From the NCBI GenBank assembly GCA_002492045.1, contig DKXC01000107.1, positions 7,900-14,753 of the forward strand: 6,854 bases of DNA, written 5' to 3'. The notes under the pieces are model-generated. The model did no database searches and had not been told where the DNA came from. It saw only the letters and a list, made by a program, of their open reading frames with translations. Within the stretch, counting starts at the first letter, position 1. Each line of letters starts with the position of its first letter. This document shows, in pieces, positions 1-5,479 of this stretch. Made by a program: the position numbers and the translations under genes. The DNA comes from Micrococcaceae bacterium UBA7136. Its GTDB lineage: Bacteria; Actinomycetota; Actinomycetes; Actinomycetales; Micrococcaceae.

Positions 1-164
1 GCCTGGGTCAGGGTTTGGGCTAGGGCCTTAATCTGGGTGGTTTTGCCTGACCCATCGGGCCCCTCGAAGGCTAGGAAGAAGCCGGGGTAGGGCCGGGGGC
101 CTGTACCGGGGGCGGGCAGGGCCTGGGGGTCTTGCTGGGGGCTGTAGGTCAGTGCTGAAGTCAC
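1..164 (-). CDS. tmk: Thymidylate kinase, N-terminal part (runs off the left edge)
   Basis: dTMP kinase phosphorylates dTMP to dTDP with ATP, an essential cytoplasmic step of dTTP synthesis. Only the first 54 codons are present. The translation contains FLAFEGPDGSGKTTQ: a beta strand leading into a Walker A P-loop (GPDGSGKT, residues 35-42) followed by TQ, which is characteristic of thymidylate kinases. The start is GTG at 164. An in-frame TAG lies at 176-174, and no other ATG, GTG or TTG occurs in frame before the P-loop, so the start is well constrained. This gives a Pro/Gly/Gln-rich leader of about 28 residues before the first strand, where most family members have fewer than ten. The gene is divergent from the PLP-enzyme gene at 228. 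Other P-loop nucleotide kinases are possible, but the DGSGKTTQ context favours tmk. The 3' part lies outside the window. Confidence 0.85.
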   Translation of the reverse strand, partial: MTSALTYSPQQDPQALPAPGTGPRPYPGFFLAFEGPDGSGKTTQIKALAQTLTQ

Positions 165-176
165 CCCCCTAGCCTA
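165..176 (-). promoter_or_regulatory. Putative -10 box for a leaderless tmk transcript
   Basis: Read on the minus strand, TAGGCT (176-171) fits the actinobacterial TANNNT -10 pattern. It is followed by six bases (AGGGGG) and then the GTG start at 164. That distance would put the transcription start at or next to the start codon. The G run directly abuts the start and is too close for a normal Shine-Dalgarno. No convincing -35 is visible. This is inferred from spacing only. Confidence 0.4.
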
Positions 177-180
177 CAAT
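175..180 (+). promoter_or_regulatory. Putative -10 box of the PLP-enzyme/DUF2516 unit
   Basis: TACAAT matches the -10 consensus at five of six positions. A start about 7 bp downstream would give a 5' leader of roughly 40 nt that contains the purine-rich ribosome site at 211-221. The box shares two base pairs (175-176) with the opposing tmk -10. No good -35 is visible at 16-18 bp upstream. Confidence 0.4.
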
Positions 181-210
181 GTTTCTCTTTATGAAATGGT
201 GGTTGGTTCT

Positions 211-221
211 GAGGGGAGAGG
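211..221 (+). promoter_or_regulatory. Ribosome binding site that favours the start at 228
   Basis: GAGGGGAGAGG ends 6 nt before the ATG at 228, which is ideal spacing. The second in-frame ATG at 240 has only a short AGG one base upstream, which is too close. The site therefore supports the longer start. Confidence 0.6.
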
Positions 222-227
222 CAACCT

Positions 228-1424
228 ATGGTGGTAGGTATGACTGATTCTTCCTACACTGCTGAAACCCGCCTGGTGGCTGGTGGCCGTCCTGCCCATG
301 AGGATTTGGCCCCGGTCAACCCGCCCATTGCCATGTCTTCTACCTTCCGGCAGATGGGCCCTTCTGACCTCAATACTTATGCCCGCTTTTCTAACCAGTC
401 CTGGGACGGGCTAGAAGAGGTCGTAGCTGATTTGGAGGGGGCTGAGCTGCCCGGCCTGGTCTTTGCTTCGGGTATGGCTGCGGTGGCTGCGGTACAGGAT
501 TTGCTGCCGGTGGGTTCTATTATTCTGCTGCCGGAGCACACCTATATGGCGTCGGTTTCTATGGCTCAGCGGCTGGAGGCTCGGGGTATTGCTCGGGTGG
601 TTCGCCTGGATATTGAGAATACTGAGTCTGTGCTGGCTGAGCTTGAGAAGGCTGCGGTGGATGCCGGTGTGACCCCTGAGAACATTAATTATGCTGCCCC
701 TAAGGTTTTGCTCTGGATGGAGTCTCCTACCAACCCCATGATGGAGGTAGCAGATTTGCCGACTATTCTGGCGGCTACCCGCCGCCTGGGTATTGTTTCT
801 GCGGTGGATAATACTTTTGCTACTCCTTTGGGTCAGCAGCCTTTGGCTCTGGGGGCTGATGTGGTGGTTCATTCTGCTACTAAGGCTATTGCCGGCCATT
901 CGGATGTTTTGCTGGGTTTGGCGGTAACTTCTAACCCGGTGCTGCGGGATGCTATGCGGGCTCATCGGACGACGAATGGTGCTATTGCTGGGCCTTTTGA
1001 GGCCTGGTTGGGTCTGCGGGGTATTCGTACCCTGGCTCTGCGCCTGGAGCGGTCGGCTGCTTCTGCTTTGGAGCTGGCTCGACGTTTGCAGGAGCATCCG
1101 GCGGTTGAGTTGGTTCGTTACCCGGGTCTGCCGACTGATCCTGGTTTTGAGCGGGCTCGGGCCCAGATGTCTACTTTTGGTTCGGTTTTGTCGGTGACTT
1201 TGAAGGCTGATGCTGTGCAGACTGACCGGGTGGTGGGTGCTCTGAAGCTGTGGACGCCGGCTACTAGCTTGGGTGGTGTAGAGTCCTTGATTGAGCGTCG
1301 TCGCCGCCATACTTCTGAGCCTGCTTCGGTTCCGGAGTCTATGTTGCGGATGTCGGTGGGTATTGAGAATGTTGATGATTTGTATGCTGATTTGGTTCAG
1401 GCTTTGAGCCTCTTGGAGGTCTAG
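228..1424 (+). CDS. Cystathionine gamma-synthase-like PLP-dependent enzyme
   Basis: This 398-residue protein belongs to the Cys/Met-metabolism PLP family (fold type I, cytoplasmic, usually tetrameric), whose members carry out gamma-replacement or elimination in methionine and cysteine synthesis. Visible landmarks are Tyr51 and Arg53 (YARFSN, PLP-phosphate contacts from the neighbouring subunit), FASGMAA at 79-85, Tyr106 (stacks on PLP), ESPTNP at 165-170, Asp194 (AVDNT, binds the pyridine nitrogen), the Schiff-base Lys219 in HSATKAIAGHSD, SLGGVESLIE at 347-356, and Arg374 (LRMSVGIEN, substrate carboxylate). All key residues are intact. Two motifs deviate: NQSW replaces the common NPT near residue 56, and ERRRRH replaces the common EHP near 356-361. 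Substrate (O-succinyl- or O-acetyl-homoserine, or cystathionine) cannot be decided from sequence. Third codon positions are unusually rich in T and G. It lies 9 bp before the DUF2516 gene, probably as one operon. Confidence 0.85.
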   Translation: MVVGMTDSSYTAETRLVAGGRPAHEDLAPVNPPIAMSSTFRQMGPSDLNTYARFSNQSWDGLEEVVADLEGAELPGLVFASGMAAVAAVQDLLPVGSIILLPEHTYMASVSMAQRLEARGIARVVRLDIENTESVLAELEKAAVDAGVTPENINYAAPKVLLWMESPTNPMMEVADLPTILAATRRLGIVSAVDNTFATPLGQQPLALGADVVVHSATKAIAGHSDVLLGLAVTSNPVLRDAMRAHRTTNGAIAGPFEAWLGLRGIRTLALRLERSAASALELARRLQEHPAVELVRYPGLPTDPGFERARAQMSTFGSVLSVTLKADAVQTDRVVGALKLWTPATSLGGVESLIERRRRHTSEPASVPESMLRMSVGIENVDDLYADLVQALSLLEV

Positions 1425-1433
1425 GGGAATTCT

Positions 1434-1742
1434 ATGACTGCTATCGCTTTCTATGGTTTTGCTACCTATGGCATTAACCTCTTGCTGTCTGCTGTGGTCT
1501 TTGGCCTGGCTCTTTTTGCCCTGGCGGAGGCCTTGCGGGCTCCGGCTTCGGCCTATGATTGGTCTTTTAAGCGGACTAAGAGTTTTTGGTTGGCGGTGAC
1601 AGGTGCTGCGGCTCTTTTCTCGGGGATGATGCTGATGCAGGCTTTCTTCTTTGGGGGTTCCTCGATTTTCTTGCAGCTGATTGCGGCGACGGCGGCCGGT
1701 GTTTTCTTGGCTGATGTGCGTCCGGCGGTCCGTCGCGGCTAG
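1434..1742 (+). CDS. DUF2516 family small membrane protein
   Basis: This is a 102-residue integral membrane protein of unknown function that matches the actinobacterial DUF2516 family. It has three hydrophobic segments: about residues 10-33, 51-71 and 75-94. Between the first two is a cytoplasmic-looking loop (SFKRTKSFW) with the Lys/Arg pattern I associate with the family, and the C-terminus ends in FLADVRPAVRR, the usual family ending. ATG at 1434 follows an AGGGGA site (1423-1428) that overlaps the stop codon of the PLP-enzyme gene. The two genes are 9 bp apart, so cotranscription is very likely. The length is typical and nothing is broken. The codons are T-rich at third positions, like those of the upstream gene. 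No function is proposed; cotranscription alone does not link it to methionine metabolism. Confidence 0.8.
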   Translation: MTAIAFYGFATYGINLLLSAVVFGLALFALAEALRAPASAYDWSFKRTKSFWLAVTGAAALFSGMMLMQAFFFGGSSIFLQLIAATAAGVFLADVRPAVRRG

Positions 1743-1763
1743 CTACTTGGCTTAAGGTCAGAA

Positions 1764-1826
1764 AAACCCACACGTTTTCAGACTAGAACTGGATTTTTCA
1801 GTTTTTTAGGGAGAAGGTGTGGGTTT
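1764..1826. repeat. 10-bp perfect inverted repeat with a 43-nt spacer
   Basis: AAACCCACAC (1764-1773) is exactly complementary to GTGTGGGTTT (1817-1826). The spacer holds a smaller hairpin (see 1787-1807). On the minus strand the second arm runs into TTTTT. The right arm ends just upstream of the probable gpmA promoter. It could be an extended terminator stem or a protein binding site. Confidence 0.55.
1787..1807 (+). terminator. Weak Rho-independent terminator after the DUF2516 gene
   Basis: AACTG (1787-1791) pairs with CAGTT (1799-1803) across a 7-nt loop, and T continues through 1807 to give a six-T run from 1802. Flanking CTA/TAG can extend the stem across a two-base bulge. The stem is short and A/T-rich, so it may be inefficient alone. 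The surrounding 10-bp inverted repeat may reinforce it. Confidence 0.45.
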
Positions 1827-1830
1827 ACCT

Positions 1831-1864
1831 TTGTTTCAGGTGGCTTCCGTGGGATAATGGGACT
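1831..1864 (+). promoter_or_regulatory. gpmA promoter, leaderless type
   Basis: GATAAT (1853-1858) is a strong -10, preceded at 16 bp by a partial -35 (TTGTTT, 1831-1836). It is followed by six bases (GGGACT) and then the ATG at 1865. Transcription should therefore begin at or beside the A of the start codon. No Shine-Dalgarno is correctly placed before 1865. This also argues against the upstream in-frame GTG at 1817, which lies ahead of the promoter. Confidence 0.55.
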
Positions 1865-2605
1865 ATGACTTACAAATTGGTACTGCTCCGTCACGGGCAA
1901 TCAGAATGGAACGAAAAGAACCTCTTCACCGGCTGGGTTGATGTCTCCCTGACCGAGAAGGGTAAGGCCGAGGCTACCCGCGGTGGCCAGCTGCTCAAGG
2001 AGCAGGGCATCCTCCCCGATGTCGTTCACACCTCCCTGCAGCGTCGCGCTATCAACACCGCTAACCTGGCCCTGGATGCCGCTGACCGTCACTGGATTCC
2101 GGTCAAGCGCTCCTGGCGTCTGAACGAGCGCCACTACGGTGCTCTGCAGGGTAAGGACAAGACCCAGACCCTGGAAACCTACGGTGAAGAGCAGTTCATG
2201 ACCTGGCGTCGTTCCTACGATGTTCCGCCGCCGGTTCTGGACGACAATGACGAGTTCTCCCAGGCTCATGACCCCCGCTACGCTGACGTTGAGAACGCCC
2301 CCCGCACCGAGGCTCTCAAGAACGTTCTGGAGCGTATGCTGCCCTACTGGGAGGCAGAGATTAAGGAAGACCTGAAGGCTGGCAAGACTGTTCTGGTTGC
2401 TGCCCACGGTAACTCCCTGCGGGCCCTGGTCAAGAACCTGGAAGGTATCTCTGACGAGGATATCGCCGGCCTGAACATCCCTACCGGTATTCCCCTCTAC
2501 TATGAGCTGGACGAGAACTTCAAGCCTGTCGCTCCCGGTAAGTACCTGGATCCCGAGGCTGCTAAGGACGCTATCGCAGCCGTAGCTGCCCAGGGTAAGA
2601 AATAA
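1865..2605 (+). CDS. gpmA: 2,3-bisphosphoglycerate-dependent phosphoglycerate mutase
   Basis: It interconverts 3-phosphoglycerate and 2-phosphoglycerate in glycolysis and gluconeogenesis, in the cytoplasm. The 246-residue length is usual for dPGM (histidine phosphatase superfamily). LLRHGQSEWN contains the RHG motif with phospho-acceptor His10. TSLQRRAINTA (56-66) holds the phosphate-binding Arg60/61, RLNERHYGALQGKDK (85-99) holds the catalytic Glu88, and VAAHGNSLRAL (178-188) holds the second active-site His181. The ATG at 1865 begins MTYKLVLLRHG, the natural family start; an in-frame GTG at 1817 would add 16 unconserved residues and is rejected. Codon choice is strongly selected: 11 of 12 Asn codons are AAC, as expected for an abundant glycolytic enzyme. 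It stands alone, between its own promoter and a strong terminator, directly before senX3, as in mycobacteria (gpm1-senX3-regX3). Confidence 0.95.
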   Translation: MTYKLVLLRHGQSEWNEKNLFTGWVDVSLTEKGKAEATRGGQLLKEQGILPDVVHTSLQRRAINTANLALDAADRHWIPVKRSWRLNERHYGALQGKDKTQTLETYGEEQFMTWRRSYDVPPPVLDDNDEFSQAHDPRYADVENAPRTEALKNVLERMLPYWEAEIKEDLKAGKTVLVAAHGNSLRALVKNLEGISDEDIAGLNIPTGIPLYYELDENFKPVAPGKYLDPEAAKDAIAAVAAQGKK

Positions 2606-2614
2606 GCTTCTTCC

Positions 2615-2637
2615 CTGAGCTAGCCTGATAGGCTCAG
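2615..2637 (+). other. Small hairpin between gpmA and its terminator
   Basis: CTGAGC (2615-2620) pairs perfectly with GCTCAG (2632-2637) over an 11-nt loop. An alternative is AGCCT/AGGCT with a 3-nt loop. No U-tract follows, so it is not a terminator itself. It may shield the 3' end of the gpmA mRNA. Confidence 0.35.
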
Positions 2638-2644
2638 ATAAGGC

Positions 2645-2682
2645 GGGCGCCTACCCTTAAGCAGGTGGGCGCCCCTTTTCCT
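2645..2682 (+). terminator. Strong Rho-independent terminator of gpmA
   Basis: GGGCGCCTACC (2645-2655) pairs with GGTGGGCGCCC (2664-2674): 11 bp with one G·U, very GC-rich, 8-nt loop, followed by TTTTCCTT. It insulates senX3 from the highly expressed gpmA. Confidence 0.85.
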
Positions 2683-2698
2683 TGTCTAGCTGGCCCAG

Positions 2699-2710
2699 TA
2701 GACTGGTGCC
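2699..2710 (+). promoter_or_regulatory. Putative -10 box for a leaderless senX3-regX3 transcript
   Basis: TAGACT (2699-2704) fits TANNNT and is followed by six bases and the GTG at 2711. This is the same spacing as before gpmA and tmk. No Shine-Dalgarno precedes the GTG. The -35 region falls in the T-run of the gpmA terminator (about 2676-2681) and is not consensus-like. Confidence 0.45.
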
Positions 2711-3898
2711 GTGACTACTTCCTTGCTTCTGCTTGCTGCCCTTCTGCTGGGGGTTTTCCTGGGGGCTGCCAGCATTCTGCTGGCCCAGCGTCAGCAGAAA
2801 CAGCGGGACCGTTGGGCCCAGATGGAAGAACCAGCTATGGAGGCCGGGGCCGCTGACGTCCTAGCCCTGGTAGGCCGTGCCTACGTGGTGGTAGACGGGG
2901 TGGACGGCGTTGTTCAGGCTTCCTCTGGCGCCTATGCCCTGGGACTGGTACGGGGCCACAGCATCCTGCTGCCAGAAATGGCCCAGATGGTGAGCGAGGT
3001 CCGCCAGAAGGGAGTCATTATGGAGGGGGAGGTTGAGGTTCGCCGTAGCGCCCAGACCCAGGAAGCCCTCATTATTGACTTTCGGGTGGCACCCCTGGGC
3101 GACGAGCTAATTGTGGTGCTGGCTGATGACCGCACCGAGATTGTGCGGGCCCAACGCGTCCGCACTGATTTTGTTGCCAACGTTTCGCATGAGCTCAAAA
3201 CCCCGGTGGGGGCTATTGGGCTTATGGCTGAGGCTATTGAAACTGCCGCTGATGACCCCCAGGCTGTTCTTTACTTCTCTGGCAAGCTCAAGCAGGAGTC
3301 TAAGCGCTTGGGAGCCCTGGTTCAGGACGTGATTGAGCTTTCCCGCCTGCAATCAACCGACCTGGTGCTTTCAGCAACCCTGTTAGACCTAAGCCAGGTG
3401 GCTCAGGAGGCCCTAGAGCGTAGCCAGCTGGTGGCTGAAGATAAGTCTATCCAGCTGACCCTAGAGGGGCAGCTGGATCGGCCCGTCCACGGGGATAGGG
3501 ACCTACTGGGTACTGCCATCCATAACCTGATCGAGAACGCTATCCGCTACTCACCTGAAAACACCCGGGTTCAAGTTACCCTGGGCCAGCTGGGGGACCA
3601 GGCCCGGCTTGAGGTCAAGGATCAGGGCCCGGGTATTCCCCCTGAAGACTTGGACCGTATCTTTGAGCGTTTCTACCGGGTAGACCCGGCCCGCTCCCGC
3701 CAAACCGGTGGCACCGGCCTGGGTTTGAGTATTGTGCGCCATATCCTGGCCCAGCATGGCGGCCAGGTGCTGGTTGAGTCCCAGCTGGGGGAAGGATCCT
3801 CCTTTACTCTCCTGCTGCCCCTGGTTGATCAGGAGAGCGAGGCTGACCTACTGGCCGAGCTTGCTAGTACAGAGCCGGTCTCTAATGGTAGTAGTTAA
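2711..3898 (+). CDS. senX3: SenX3-like sensor histidine kinase
   Basis: This is the membrane sensor kinase of the SenX3-RegX3 system, which in mycobacteria and corynebacterial relatives governs phosphate-limitation genes. It has 395 residues. One hydrophobic segment (about 4-25) is followed by a basic stretch (RQQKQRDR), then a PAS-like region (about 50-145). The HisKA dimerisation helix has the H-box FVANVSHELKTP with phospho-accepting His160. The ATPase domain shows the N-box (HNLIENAIRYSP, 271-282), G1 (DQGPGIP, 304-310), the F-box (RIFERFYRVDP) and G2 (GGTGLGLS, 333-340). All catalytic boxes are intact. With a single transmembrane segment and essentially no extracellular part, sensing must be within the membrane or cytoplasm, or through partners such as PhoU/Pst. 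GTG at 2711 begins the hydrophobic helix directly. regX3 follows after 60 bp. Confidence 0.9.
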   Translation: MTTSLLLLAALLLGVFLGAASILLAQRQQKQRDRWAQMEEPAMEAGAADVLALVGRAYVVVDGVDGVVQASSGAYALGLVRGHSILLPEMAQMVSEVRQKGVIMEGEVEVRRSAQTQEALIIDFRVAPLGDELIVVLADDRTEIVRAQRVRTDFVANVSHELKTPVGAIGLMAEAIETAADDPQAVLYFSGKLKQESKRLGALVQDVIELSRLQSTDLVLSATLLDLSQVAQEALERSQLVAEDKSIQLTLEGQLDRPVHGDRDLLGTAIHNLIENAIRYSPENTRVQVTLGQLGDQARLEVKDQGPGIPPEDLDRIFERFYRVDPARSRQTGGTGLGLSIVRHILAQHGGQVLVESQLGEGSSFTLLLPLVDQESEADLLAELASTEPVSNGSS

Positions 3899-3958
3899 GG
3901 GTAGGGCACAGATAGGCCCGGCAGAGATAGAGAGCAAAAACCCCAGAAGGGAGGCCCC

Positions 3959-4639
3959 ATGACCCGCATTCTCATGGTTGAAGACGAAGAGGCCCTGAGC
4001 GAGCCCCTGGCCTTTTTGCTGGGACGGGAGGGTTTCCAGGTGCAGGTGGTGGCCGACGGTGTGAGCGCCGTGGCCGAGTTCGAGCGGTCTGGGGCAGATC
4101 TGGTTCTGCTAGACCTCATGCTACCGGGCCAGTCTGGCACTGAAGTCTGCAAGCAGATTCGGGCTACGAGTAGCGTCCCCATTATTATGCTGACCGCCAA
4201 GGATTCAGAGCTAGATAAGGTACTGGGCCTGGAACTGGGGGCTGATGACTATGTCACTAAGCCTTATTCTTCCCGGGAGCTGATTGCCCGAATCCGGGCT
4301 GTTCTGCGCCGCCAGGGGGAGACAGAAGACCTCAGCTCCCAGACTATTAGCGCCGGGCCGGTTCGGATGGATATCGCCCGGCACGTGGTGACCGTTCAGG
4401 GGCAGCAGATTGCCCTGCCTCTCAAGGAGTTTGAGCTGCTAGAAATCCTGCTACGTAATGCGGGTAGGGTGATGACCCGCTCCCAACTGATTGACCGGGT
4501 CTGGGGGGCCGACTATGTGGGTGACACCAAGACCCTGGACGTTCACATTAAGCGTCTGCGGTCCAAGGTAGAACCAGATCCCTCCAGCCCCCGCTACCTG
4601 CTGACTGTTCGGGGCCTGGGCTATAAGTTTGAGGCTTAA
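3959..4639 (+). CDS. regX3: RegX3-like response regulator (OmpR/PhoB family)
   Basis: This is the DNA-binding partner of the preceding kinase, a 226-residue cytoplasmic transcription factor. The receiver domain (1-118) has the acidic pocket Glu8-Asp9, phospho-acceptor Asp52 (LLDLMLPG), Thr79 (MLTAKD) and Lys101 (YVTKPYSSRELIARI). The C-terminal winged helix (about 130-226) has LPLKEFELLEILLRN, the recognition region VWGADYVGDTKTLDVHIKRLRSK and RYLLTVRGLGYKF, typical of the PhoB/RegX3 group. ATG at 3959 has a good ribosome site (AAGGGAGG, ending 5 nt upstream). The 60-bp gap after senX3 shows no terminator or convincing promoter, so the two are probably one operon. No intergenic repeats occur there, unlike the MIRU repeats of M. 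tuberculosis. Expected targets, the pst and other phosphate genes, are not in the window. Confidence 0.92.
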   Translation: MTRILMVEDEEALSEPLAFLLGREGFQVQVVADGVSAVAEFERSGADLVLLDLMLPGQSGTEVCKQIRATSSVPIIMLTAKDSELDKVLGLELGADDYVTKPYSSRELIARIRAVLRRQGETEDLSSQTISAGPVRMDIARHVVTVQGQQIALPLKEFELLEILLRNAGRVMTRSQLIDRVWGADYVGDTKTLDVHIKRLRSKVEPDPSSPRYLLTVRGLGYKFEA

Positions 4640-4643
4640 AAAG

Positions 4644-4685
4644 AACCCCACCGCCAGCCCGCAGGGGCCAGGGTGGGGTTTTCTT
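4644..4685. terminator. Bidirectional terminator between convergent regX3 and the lipoprotein gene
   Basis: AACCCCACC (4644-4652) pairs perfectly with GGTGGGGTT (4672-4680), followed on the plus strand by TTCTT. On the minus strand the hairpin is followed by CTTTTT. An inner stem GCCC (4657-4660)/GGGC (4665-4668) makes the structure branched. It serves the plus-strand regX3 end (4639) and the minus-strand end at 4698. Confidence 0.85.
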
Positions 4686-4697
4686 CTGCCTGAAAGA

Positions 4698-5240
4698 CTA
4701 GTGGTTAGTGTTTGAAGAGGCGCTAGCAGAAGCAGAAGCCAGGTTGGGCAGGTAGGGGGCGTACTCCTCGAGGGCGCCGTCCAGCACCGGCACGTTAAAG
4801 CTGGTGGTTTCGCTGACGGTATCGGCGCTAACCTTAACGTTCTCTAGCAGCAGGCCGGGGGCTGCACCAGCCTTCTCCAGCAGCAGCTCATTGGCTTCCT
4901 CTTCTAGTCGGATTTCCTTGCCGGCAGGAACCTCTAGGGTCAGGGTCTCCTGGGGGAAGGCCAGGGTGACGGTGGCGTCCTTCTCGCCCTGGTTAAGGAC
5001 GGTGCCCAGCAGGCGGCCAGCAGAATCAGCGTCCTGGGCGATAACCATGATGTTGCGCAGCTGGATAACTTCTTTCTGCTTTTCGTCCAGTAGGTTGGCC
5101 CGCTGGCCGTCAGAGGCAGAGTAGATGATGGTGGTGGGCTGCTGGTAGATGTAGCCGCAGGCGCTGGTGCCTAGGGCAGCAACACCGATCAAGGCAGAGG
5201 CAGCAACTCGCTTCAGGGTGAGGGAAGCAGGGAACTTCAC
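4698..5240 (-). CDS. LpqE-like putative lipoprotein, function unknown
   Basis: This is a 180-residue exported lipoprotein. The signal peptide has basic residues (Lys10-Arg11), a hydrophobic core (12-24) and a lipobox-like TSAC with the acylated Cys28 followed by Gly. The position is not a perfect LxxC because Thr replaces the usual Leu. The mature part contains VIQLRNIMVIAQ and a predicted beta-rich domain (about 55-165), then a low-complexity Ala/Ser tail (ASASASASS). Gene position argues for LpqE: in M. tuberculosis lpqE is divergent from carD-ispD exactly as here, and size is similar (about 180 residues). The molecular role is not known to me. The start is GTG at 5240 with AAGGAG 9 nt upstream (5255-5250). 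The 5' leader is likely about 90 nt and contains a hairpin. It ends at the shared terminator with regX3. Confidence 0.75.
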   Translation of the reverse strand: MKFPASLTLKRVAASALIGVAALGTSACGYIYQQPTTIIYSASDGQRANLLDEKQKEVIQLRNIMVIAQDADSAGRLLGTVLNQGEKDATVTLAFPQETLTLEVPAGKEIRLEEEANELLLEKAGAAPGLLLENVKVSADTVSETTSFNVPVLDGALEEYAPYLPNLASASASASSNTNH

Positions 5241-5265
5241 GGGGTCTTGCTCCTTGTGTAGATTG

Positions 5266-5283
5266 CTCCCCGACCTTGGGGAG
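5266..5283 (-). promoter_or_regulatory. Hairpin in the 5' leader of the lipoprotein mRNA
   Basis: CTCCCC (5266-5271) and GGGGAG (5278-5283) form a perfect 6-bp, mostly G-C stem with a 6-nt loop, 26-43 nt before the GTG start and just upstream of the AAGGAG site. There is no U-tract, so it is not a terminator. It could stabilise the leader or bind a protein as DNA. The function is inferred only. Confidence 0.4.
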
Positions 5284-5333
5284 TTTGAGTGTGTGTGGGC
5301 CGCAGAACCTTATAGATTCCGCTCTTCTGGTCA

Positions 5334-5342
5334 CATTCTAGC
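5334..5342 (-). promoter_or_regulatory. Putative extended -10 of the lipoprotein gene
   Basis: The minus strand reads GCTAGAATG, with TAGAAT as -10. The identical nine bases occur on the plus strand ahead of carD (5446-5454). A start near 5328 would give a leader of about 88 nt. No consensus -35 is seen. Confidence 0.45.
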
Positions 5343-5445
5343 TCTAAGTGAGGGCCAAGCGGTGAAGGCGCGGGCAAGTTGAGGCAGGGAATACCTGTTC
5401 TGGGCTCTAAAACACCCTCTGCTGGTTCCTTTTAAGGCCCACCGT

Positions 5446-5454
5446 GCTAGAATG
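5446..5454 (+). promoter_or_regulatory. Putative extended -10 of carD
   Basis: GCTAGAATG contains TAGAAT (5448-5453). A start around 5460 would give a leader of about 20 nt with a ribosome site AAAGGGG (5464-5470), 9 nt before the ATG at 5480. The -35 zone (about 5425-5431, GTTCCTT) is weak, which would suit a promoter needing CarD-like or other activator help. Confidence 0.5.
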
Positions 5455-5479
5455 GATGGCTTGAAAGGGGTTAAATCTT

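Noticed and set aside
411..1310. Long open frame (299 codons) on the minus strand inside the PLP-enzyme gene
   Set aside because: It is fully antisense to a clearly conserved enzyme, has a Ser/Arg/Gln-rich low-complexity composition, no domain and no ribosome site. It arises from the codon bias of the sense gene.
1817..1864. Upstream in-frame GTG that would extend gpmA by 16 residues
   Set aside because: The extra residues are not family-like, and the -10 box GATAAT lies between it and the ATG at 1865, which fits the natural dPGM start.
1901..2407. 168-codon minus-strand open frame inside gpmA
   Set aside because: Antisense shadow of a highly codon-biased gene, with no motif or start signal.
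3899..3958. Separate promoter or MIRU-type repeat between senX3 and regX3
   Set aside because: No repeat units, no convincing -10/-35 pair and no terminator; only a good ribosome site for regX3.
5329..5370. PhoP/RegX3-type direct repeats (GGTCACATTCT on plus, CTTCACCGCTT on minus)
   Set aside because: Each resembles a GTTCACC-like unit, but they do not form properly spaced tandem repeats on one strand. Too weak to call an operator.
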